Assembly (NCBI GenBank): GCA_028751875.1
Contig: CM054138.1
Coordinates: 39,593,725-39,657,724, forward strand
Direction of reading: 5' to 3'
Source of the DNA: Rapana venosa
Taxonomy: Eukaryota > Mollusca > Gastropoda > Neogastropoda > Muricidae
Length of the DNA stretch: 64,000 bases
Positions within the stretch are counted from its first letter, which is position 1; every line of letters begins with the position of its first letter. The notes below the pieces were generated by a model, which was not told the origin of the DNA, did no database searches, and saw nothing but the letters and a program-made list of their open reading frames with translations. Position numbers and translations under genes: made by a program. Positions 56,523-64,000 of the stretch are shown here, one piece after another.

Positions 56523-56806
56523 AAAGGTAAAGGTGTCCCATTACCTATGTGGTCGTAGGTGAGCGAGGCATCAGAGACCTCTCTTCTGTAGGGGCCAGCA
56601 TATTGAGGGCGGCGGCCATCTCCTTTCCCTCACTGCTTTACCTTCCCTGACCCTTAAGAGGCAGGTACCCATTTACAGCTGGGTGAAGTTGGGGCTGTAC
56701 TGAAGCCAAGGCTTGCAAATGGTCACCCATCCAATTTGTAACCCCTCTTGATGCTGCTTAACCTTAGCTTGGGGAAAGCGAGTGCTCTGACCACTGAGCT
56801 ATCCCG
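56523..56806 (-). mobile_element. tRNA/5S-type SINE, full-length
   Basis: The reversed tail ('aaaggtaaaggtgtccc'), body ('gagggcggcggccatctcc'), 5S-like block ('gtcacccatccaatttgtaa', 'gatgctgcttaacctt') and box A ('ccactgagctatccc') are all present in the order expected. No convincing target-site duplication was found. Confidence 0.9.
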
Positions 56807-57122
56807 CATACTTTCTTGAAATAACACTTAGCATCCAGGTGTTGTTATCATGTTTATCAGTACCATACAGTTGTCTGCATTGGACCAGGTACTGAAGTAT
56901 CTATACCACAACAGTTACTTTCACTTTCATTGCTCAGTTTTCTTGTAATCACACTGCACTTTGTTGTTTTAGTTTGTGGATTTTAGCCTCTACATTGGTA
57001 GGACATTATTTGTACTTTTTCCCCCTCTCATGTATATGGAGTGTGTGTGTTTGATATGTTTGATGAGGTTGTATATCTTATTTGTTGAAGTATGATTTTG
57101 GAAAGTTGCACTTTCACTGCAG

Positions 57123-57193
57123 AAGAAGCCTTTGAACTTGCTATGACTTACGATGGTGCAGATGAAGACAAACTGACAAAGAGTTTCACTTAA
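57123..57193 (+). CDS. possible short terminal exon, phase-compatible with 54553-54631
   Basis: After an acceptor (gcactttcactgcag) the frame reads EAFELAMTYDGADEDKLTKS then FT and TAA at 57191-57193. The exon needs one base from the previous exon, and the candidate first exon supplies exactly one (phase 1). The stop codon is formed by the first bases of a LINE-tail insertion. The evidence is only splice-site fit and composition, so a chance frame is likely enough. Confidence 0.2.
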
Positions 57194-57300
57194 TAATAAT
57201 AATATATGGAATTTATATAGCACTGAATCTTGTAAAACAAATGAATTGAAGCGCTTGCACTCAAATCATTTACATGCATGCAACTTTCCTCAAATGACAT
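57191..57300 (-). mobile_element. LINE 3' tail fragment
   Basis: The text '(taa)n tatatggaatttatatagc' followed by 'actgaatcttgtaaaacaaa' and 'gcgcttgcactc' aligns with the LINE 3' end at 46147-46200 plus 46499-46530 once the SINE there is removed. Confidence 0.75.
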
Positions 57301-57318
57301 AAGATATTTCAAATTTAT

Positions 57319-57320
<2 letters not shown>

Positions 57321-57353
<33 letters not shown>

Positions 57354-57356
57354 ACA

Positions 57357-57410
<54 letters not shown>
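57321..57410. repeat. (CA)n microsatellite
   Basis: A long CA run is interrupted once by 'accacaccac'. Confidence 0.96.
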
Positions 57411-57412
<2 letters not shown>

Positions 57413-57499
57413 AGGTGGTGATGATGCTGTTGAAAAGTGGGAACAGATATGAGAGAGTGTGATTGTGAGAATATTGAGCTTCAGGATCTTTTTTCTTTA

Positions 57500-57700
57500 T
57501 TCCTTGGCTAAAGTTCTGAGACTCACCTATGGTGAGATTTTGGTGTATATTTACAACCATTTTTGCCCACTATTAAAGGTAGCCACATTCCGACTATCGG
57601 GATGATGTCTAAACATGGCACCTTTCTGCGTGCGTTTTAAAAAGGTCATCCCTTCCTACCAGCACACAACGGCCGTCTCTTCTGAAACTGCAAAAGGCAG
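57500..57700 (-). mobile_element. composite SINE: shared 3' module plus family F fragment
   Basis: The module blocks ('ctatggtgagattttggtg', 'gtagccacattccgac', 'gatgatgtctaaacatggca') are followed by the family F start of the reversed body ('taccagcacacaacggcc'). The order is the same as at 22723-22960. Confidence 0.7.
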
Positions 57701-57717
57701 TCCAACAGTTGAAGAGA

Positions 57718-58170
57718 GAAGAATATCTCACTTTTCCCAAGATCAGACTAATGCTCCTTGTCATAGCTAGTAGTGTATCCTGTGAATGCGACCCATGAAG
57801 AATTTGACGAAAGTTACAGGCAGTGAATGGGTCTTCGGGCTCCTTGGACTCCTACAAAGACCACATAAGCAACGAAGCGTGCATAACCGAACCCCAACCA
57901 TTGGACCCTATGAACTTGTTAAGTCACAGTGAAAAGCGTATAAACTAAGATTATGGGCAATCACAATCCAAGATACAAGACAGTTTTAAGCACTGTGCCA
58001 GATGAGATAGAAGCCAACATAGGTCACACACGAAACCTAAGGTTGGATAACATGGCTTGAAAGACAGGCCTAGAACTTAACTAACCTAAAGCAGAACAGA
58101 AGGAATTGAAGGGAACGGTCCTGACAGTCTTGAGGTCCTCCACGTCAGTACAAATATACGGACAATGATA
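57718..58170 (+). mobile_element. RTE-like LINE C-terminal fragment, strongly eroded
   Basis: Blocks such as 'caagatcagactaatg', 'caaagaccacataagcaacg', 'acaggcctagaact' and 'ggcagaacag'-like text match 39950-40400 in order, but many short deletions lie between them. No frame survives. Confidence 0.75.
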
Positions 58171-58199
58171 ATTATACCCCAATAGCAAACATATTATGC

Positions 58200-58380
58200 A
58201 TTGTTTGCAACACGGACCTCAGATTATAGTCTCATCCAAAGGACTTTAGAGGGAGTGGAGTCGGTACTGATGTCAACACCAGGGAAAAATATCCCCTTGT
58301 TTGGAGGCCTTAGCTGTGCTCTAACCGGGGCTGTCAGATGGGGAGCTCAATGCTCTAACCACTAGGCTATACCGCCCCCT
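58200..58380 (-). mobile_element. tRNA-derived SINE family F, 5' half
   Basis: The reversed body ('acctcagattatagtctc', 'ggagtggagtcggtactgat', 'gggaaaaatatccccttg') ends in a reversed box A ('ctaaccactaggctata'). Confidence 0.8.
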
Positions 58381-58389
58381 GAGCCTTTG

Positions 58390-59432
58390 GATGAAGTTGA
58401 TAGTGTTGTAGTGGCTGCACAGCAGTCTGGTCAGCTATTGAAATAAGAGCAGTTATGTAATATCACACCACGACTAAGACATTTTTTGCTCATGAATGCA
58501 GTATGCATTTTAATGCTCATACAATAGGTTGTCAGTCACCCGCGAAAAACTAAGGTTGGATAAGCATTTGGCTTTGAACAAAACAGATATGACGATTTTT
58601 GTTTCTGTGATGACTTAGCTGTTTTGAAGGGCTGGTCCACAGTGACTACAGTGCAGCTGCACTCCTGAAGTACAAAGTATTAGGTAATTTTTTTTTTTAC
58701 CCCCCCCCCCCCCCCCTCCCCCCATCACAAAAACACCCTGTAAACACTGAAGGGATTTCCCAGTTGTGCTTATGTATAATACCAGTATAATACTTCACGT
58801 CATAGTCTGGTGAGAGTGCCTGACACTGCTGGATAGTATTTCTATGATATTTATGGCTCTTGTGGTCGTGCATTGTATTTCCTTAGTAACACTAACAACC
58901 AGGTTCAGATTTCAACCACATTTATCGGATAGTAATTAGTATACATGTGTTAGTGTGTTTGTGTGTGTGCATGTGTGTGAGTGTGTGTGTGTGTGTGCAT
59001 GCATGTGAGTGTGTGTGTGTGTGTTTAGGTCAGTATACATACATTATGTATGTAACCCTGCAGGGACAAGAAGCCCAAACACTTCAATGTGTAGCACGCA
59101 TGAAAGATCAAAGAATGCAATTAAAGCTTGCCGTAATTCATGTCTGGAGTTCAAGGGTTAATGGACCTCAAAATAGAATATGTCACTGTCTAAATAGCAT
59201 AGTAAAATACTGCTTTAACTCTTGTCAGTTCTTTTGCTTGAGTTTTGGTCATAGGTCATTGATGAATAATTTTTTGAAGTATCTTCCACAGTTATTGAAA
59301 AACACAACCACCCTATATTTTGAAGAAAAAAAGTTCTGAACAGACATAAACTTCAGTCCATGATTCAATTGCACATTCTGTTATAAACATTTTTATATTC
59401 CTACATGGACACTGTTAAAAACAAGGGAATAA
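58390..59432. other. non-coding stretch
   Basis: A C-rich run lies at 58700-58727 and an interrupted (TG)n at about 58950-59025. No gene was recognised. Confidence 0.4.
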
Positions 59433-59473
<41 letters not shown>

Positions 59474-59478
59474 TGTAG
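59433..59478. repeat. (GT)n microsatellite
   Basis: The GT run with a GCGC interruption is seen directly. Confidence 0.95.
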
Positions 59479-59519
59479 TCTTTTATTTTGAGGATAATTG
59501 GGTCTGTATGTGCATGCGA

Positions 59520-59665
59520 TTTTGTAAATTTTGTCATCATCCATTCCCACCGGCTCACAATGGCCTACTCTTCTACACATAGGACCTCAGTTTATAGTCT
59601 CCAAGCTGAGCTCAAACCCGGGCCATCAGATTGCGAGTGAAACGCTGTAACCACCAGACTACCCC
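59520..59665 (-). mobile_element. tRNA-derived SINE family F, internally deleted
   Basis: Reversed body blocks ('cacaatggcctactcttc', 'acctcagtttatagtctc') join directly to the reversed tRNA-like head ('gagctcaaacccgggcc', box B, and 'ccaccagactacccca', box A). The middle of the body is missing. Confidence 0.8.
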
Positions 59666-59999
59666 ATGCCTGGTGTGTGTGTGTGTGTGTGTGTTCATGT
59701 GAGCACCTGTGATCACATGCATTTGTACATTATATATAAATGTATATTTAACTGTAAGCAGTTAATGCATAATTATGAGTGCAAACACATGCATACTACA
59801 AATATACACACTCATACATACATGTATGTACCCTCTCCCCCCCCCCCCCCCCCCCCCCAAACACACACACACACATTCTCTCTCTTTTTCTCTCACACAC
59901 ACACTTTTTCGCACCCATGCTTTCTCGTTCTTGTTAATTTGTTTCTGACGGTAATACCTCACTGATTGTTTTTCAACAACCAGTGTACCCATCTAAGTG

Positions 60000-61100
60000 C
60001 TTGAGTAATTTCATTTTCATTTCTCTGTGCTGATCCATGCAGAACTGTTTGACAGTCACACCTATACTGTGTTACCCTTCTGCAGTGACTGTTCAGAATG
60101 TACGTCATGAGAATGTTCAGCTATCACAAGATGAAGGCAGTAACAGATAATTGTTAATTGTCAGGTGGTCAGAATCGAAAAGCACACAGCCCGTGACTAT
60201 ACTTCCTTTGAAGATTTCCAAGCATTTGTTTGGTGGGCTTCCTTGTTTGAAAATCTTGGAAATAGAGATGGGAAATATGGTTGAGGGAGTATTTTGAATG
60301 CAAAATTTTTGTTCTTTATTGCATACATGAGTCATTTTGAGTGTGAAGTGGTGTGTGCCATTATGCAGCCACAATGTTTGTGTGCGTGCGCACGTATGCG
60401 TGTGTACTTACGTGCATGTGTGTGTGATATGTTTATGTGCATGCAAAAATGCTTGTATGGATGCAATCGTGTGTGTGTGTGTGAGAGAGAGAAGGCTGAT
60501 TTGGGTTCCGTAATAACCGATATAACCTCTTTAAGGGGATAATAAATGTGGGTTGTAAGTTTTGCTGCACTCAGAATTACGAGAATAGCACATACCGTCC
60601 TGTTCTGAGAAACAAACACACAGAAACAAATATGTCAGCACAACTGTAGAAGATATCAAACATCATAGTTAAATGTACAACAAGCACTCACTTTTAATAT
60701 CATTTATATACATTTCAGAGCACTGCACACAGATCTTATATCGTTGTACTAGGTTTTTACAGGTTTTTGTTTTTTGCTATTTTACTTTGAGCAAGCAGAA
60801 AATATCAGCTTTTCCTCAAGCATTTGGTCAAGAGTGGCTGTTAAGTAAAGTGGGTGTGGATTTAAACAGTATAACAACTTTGCTTCTTTCCCTTTACCAG
60901 TCAGTGTTCAGCTTACTTGCATAACAGTTCCTTTTCATCCTGAAGGAATGTGATTGATCTGAATGCTTGTCCACATGAAGAACTGTGCATCTTCAAATTT
61001 GTTAGTGCTGAAATAACTGGGTCCTTACAAATAATATGTAGGGTTGAACATTAAAAAAAAAGGGGGGGATTAACTTTGAACTCAGAAAGATGTATGCTCA
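60000..61100. other. non-coding stretch
   Basis: No gene or transposon was recognised. Frames near 60294-60620 are made by (TG)n-rich text. Confidence 0.4.
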
Positions 61101-61109
61101 TATTTGCAC

Positions 61110-61500
61110 ATTATTAGTTCCTGTGTGCACATACAAATGCATGAGTATGGATACACTTATTAAGTTAACTTACGCCTACACACACAAATGCATCCTTATG
61201 CAAAATGCATGGACATGAACACACCTAATTAGTTATACTTAAACACATACAAATGCATGCTTAAATGGAAAATAAATGCATGCATGGATAGGAACACACC
61301 TTATTTAGTTATGCTTACACATGTACAAATGCATAACATGCATGCAGGGATATGAACACACCTTATTTAGTTATTAGTTATAGTTACACATGTACAAATG
61401 CATGCTTGGGCAAAATACATGTATGCATGGACACAGATGCACCTATTTAATTATGCTTACACACATGCAAATACTTGCTTACGCAAAAAAATTACATGAA
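61110..61500. repeat. degenerate tandem repeat, units about 70-90 bp
   Basis: About five degenerate units carry, in order, 'acacacctaattagttat', 'cttaaacacatacaaatgca' and 'tgcatgcatgg'-type blocks. The units differ by indels, which marks an old array. Confidence 0.8.
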
Positions 61501-62970
61501 TGAAAATATGCAAGCATTGCAAACAAAAATGCACACACACACACTCTCTCTTCATGCATGCGCATGCATACACACTCAAACAACACATGTGCATGCATGC
61601 ACATCAGTGCTCGCATGTGCACATTCACACACACACACACGCACACACACTGTAGCAAGTGATGGAAGAGAGAAAAAGCAGCTGCTGAGCTGCTGACTGA
61701 ACTCCTTCAGGATTGACTGTGAACCAAAACTAAGGCATCTTCAGGCCTGCTTCCTTTGGCAAAAGGCAGACTGCACTGTTTGTGACCTGCTTTTGTGGTG
61801 ACAATGCACCATTGTCTGTCTGTCTGTCTGCACTATCTGCTGAACTGGGGAATGATGAGGAGGATTTGTGGGAGTGTGTGTGTGTAGGTACATAGGCATG
61901 CATGTACATACACACACACATGTGTGTGTGTGTTGCACATGTATGCATGTGTGTATGTATGTTTACATTGGTGTATGTGTGTGTTAATTTGTGTGTGCTG
62001 TGTGTGTGCGCGTGCGCGTGCGTGCGTACTTGTGTGTTTTTTTGTGTGTGTGTGTGTATGTGCAGTTGTCGAAATAATAGAGGAAGAAATTATTTATGTT
62101 GTGCAGCTAATGCACATATATATAATTTTTTAAAAAGTTTTATCATATGCATAGTCCAACATTCACACACACACACGCGCGCGTGAACACACACACTGGC
62201 AAGCACGCACACACACAATCACAAGCATGCCAACCCCCCCCCCCCCCCCCCCACACACACCACAACTCTCACTGTGTTGTGACCCTCTAGCCTGGCCTGC
62301 TTAGCGACCCTATTGGCCTACTACATGAGTGTGTTCAGGCCCAGTCCTGGATACAACCTACCATAACAGGTTCCCTGGTTTTTTTTCGTTTTTTTTTGCC
62401 CCCTGCTGACTGTTGTGTATGCGTTGTTCAGTTGTAGGCTGTCTCGTTTTCCTTCACCTTTTGCAGTTGTTTTGTTTTGCTTTCTGTGCGAGTATTTCAA
62501 GGTCTTTATCTTGTCACTGTCTGTCTCCCACTCCTTATCTCTATCCTTCCTCCACCCCCTTGTGTGTGTGAGCGCGTACGAGCGCGTGTGTGTGTGCATG
62601 AGTGTGCATGCGTGTGTGCATGCGTGTGTGCGTATGCCACGCGCGCACGTGTGTGTGTGAGTGTATGTGCGTACGTGTTTGTGCGTGCGCCGCGCGCGCA
62701 CGTGCGTGTGCACATTGTGTGTGTGCACCACGCGCATGCGCGCGCACATGTATTTATGTGTGTGTGTGTGTGCATGCATGCCGCGATGCGCACACCGAAA
62801 AAGGCAGAGATGGAGAGGTCTGTTCCTGAAGCCCTTTAGAAAAGAGACAAGCTAGTAACATCGTGTGATCCTAGCTACTACGCCGTTGTTTCTAGGTTCT
62901 GTAACAAATGTACAACTGAAGTTGACATACTTCCTTCAAGATACTTGTTTCCTTTCCTTTTTTCCTTTTT
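61500..62970. other. microsatellite-rich non-coding stretch
   Basis: Interrupted (CA)n, (TG)n and alternating (GC)(GT) text dominates, for example at 61870-62060 and 62560-62780. A poly(C) run lies at about 62235-62252. Long frames on both strands here are low-complexity artefacts. Confidence 0.7.
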
Positions 62971-62971
62971 C

Positions 62972-62973
<2 letters not shown>

Positions 62974-63013
<40 letters not shown>
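62974..63013. repeat. poly(G) tract (40 G)
   Basis: The second longest G run in the window is seen directly. Confidence 0.95.
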
Positions 63014-63017
<4 letters not shown>

Positions 63018-63700
63018 ATAGATATCAGACAACGTGAATATTATACATACATAAATTGAGAGCAACAACAAGCAAAGGGCTTATGGCGTGCTCGAAACAG
63101 TAATTATGGCTCTGTGACTGGGTTCTTTTTTTTCTTCTATTTTATTCTAGAACCTTTATGTAATGTAACCACAGAGACTCCTGTTTACTTAGAGGCAGGT
63201 CTTCTTCGTCTACTGGCCATCTCATGGACACATACATCTGTGCCGTGTCTGGGAGGTGTGAACAGGGGTTAGTTGCCACAATATAGTTCTAGTAACAAAA
63301 CTGATTACATGTCCTGAAAAGTGTAATTATGATGACAGCATAGATAGTAGTAACAGCACACGGCGTCTTTTGATAGATTATTTAAACAGTTTGTTTCTGT
63401 CCATTTAAAGAGAAAAGCGGTGCTGAAAGGTAGGGAGGTTTGGGAAGGTAGCTACTCACTGTTCTGCTATTAGTTTGTGGGGGTGGGGTGGGGGGTACCT
63501 GTTTTCAAGTGCGGTACGTTAGTGAAGGGTTGGCCAGTGTCATTATTGATTCTACTTCTGCAGTACTGTTTAATCTACACTCGAGTGTGCACGCATACGT
63601 AAACGTGCGCGAGCGTGTATGTGTGTGTGTTGAGCATATGCATGCATAAACACACACATTGTGTACTCGCGCGCACACACAGACAGACACATTAAAGAAG
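63014..63700. other. non-coding stretch
   Basis: No gene, RNA or transposon was recognised. Confidence 0.4.

Positions 63701-63701
<1 letters not shown>

Positions 63702-63760
<59 letters not shown>
63702..63760. repeat. (CA)n microsatellite
   Basis: The CA run is seen directly. Confidence 0.97.
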
Positions 63761-63762
<2 letters not shown>

Positions 63763-63964
63763 CGCTTGTGACAAGTAAGAGTCCCAGAGGCTATGGTATG
63801 GTATGCAGACCCCAATTATAATAAACACGACATGTAGACATGTATAGTCATGAGTCAGATTGGAGAGGGGGAGAACAGAGGTTAAAGAAAAGCATAGCAG
63901 CCAAGCGGGAAACTCCGTCATATCTGGTTTCTTTCTTTCTGTTTAAGATCGTGAAAAATTCTCG

Positions 63965-63966
<2 letters not shown>

Positions 63967-64000
<34 letters not shown>
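63967..64000. repeat. (GT)n microsatellite, continues past the window
   Basis: The GT run reaches the last base. Confidence 0.95.

Noticed and set aside
61902..62855. Numerous Cys/Val/His-rich frames on both strands
   Set aside because: They are translations of (TG)n, (CA)n and (GC)-rich alternating repeats.

Overview
The window looks like a piece of a repeat-rich metazoan nuclear genome. The retrotransposon types, the several modular tRNA-derived SINEs and the abundant (CA)n, (GA)n and poly(G)/poly(C) tracts suggest a mollusc, most likely a marine gastropod; the species cannot be fixed from the sequence. There is no operon structure, no CRISPR array and no intact RNA gene. Most long open frames are shadows of simple repeats or decayed reverse transcriptases.

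One complete gene is well supported. It is a minus-strand two-exon short-chain dehydrogenase/reductase (SDR) of the sniffer/C-factor type. Exon 1 is 26071-26434 and exon 2 is 14152-14555. They join in frame across GT-AG sites to give 255 residues with all the expected motifs. The 11.5-kb intron is packed with two minisatellites, poly(G) runs, CA/GA/AT microsatellites, a truncated CR1/L2-like LINE and several SINEs. Three other possible genes are represented only by partial exons: a proline-rich terminal exon (minus, 44536-45025), a serine/acid-rich first exon (plus, 54553-54631) with a phase-compatible short exon at 57123-57193, and a possible terminal exon at 8091-8234.

Layout: 1-9540 is mostly featureless AT-rich DNA. 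9541-12600 is a large minisatellite with two transposon insertions. 13531-26434 is the SDR gene. 27399-31784 holds two 5'-truncated LINEs with target-site duplications (TSDs) and a series of SINEs. 32937-35690 is mixed SINEs and a degraded LINE. 35820-40445 is a cluster of three RTE-like elements in alternating orientation, with (GATA)n tails meeting in a palindrome. 40485-44010 is a long CR1/L2-like LINE. 44536-54300 is a mosaic of repeats around the proline-rich exon. 54553-58380 holds the candidate first exon and more SINE/LINE debris. 58400-64000 is dominated by microsatellites and a degenerate tandem repeat.

The most interesting content is the SINE population. One family fuses a tRNA-like box A head to a 5S rRNA-like 3' half. 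Another derives from a class II (long variable arm) tRNA. A common 3' module is shared between SINEs with different heads, so the elements appear to be assembled from interchangeable parts. Several nested insertions with clear target-site duplications let the order of events be read directly.
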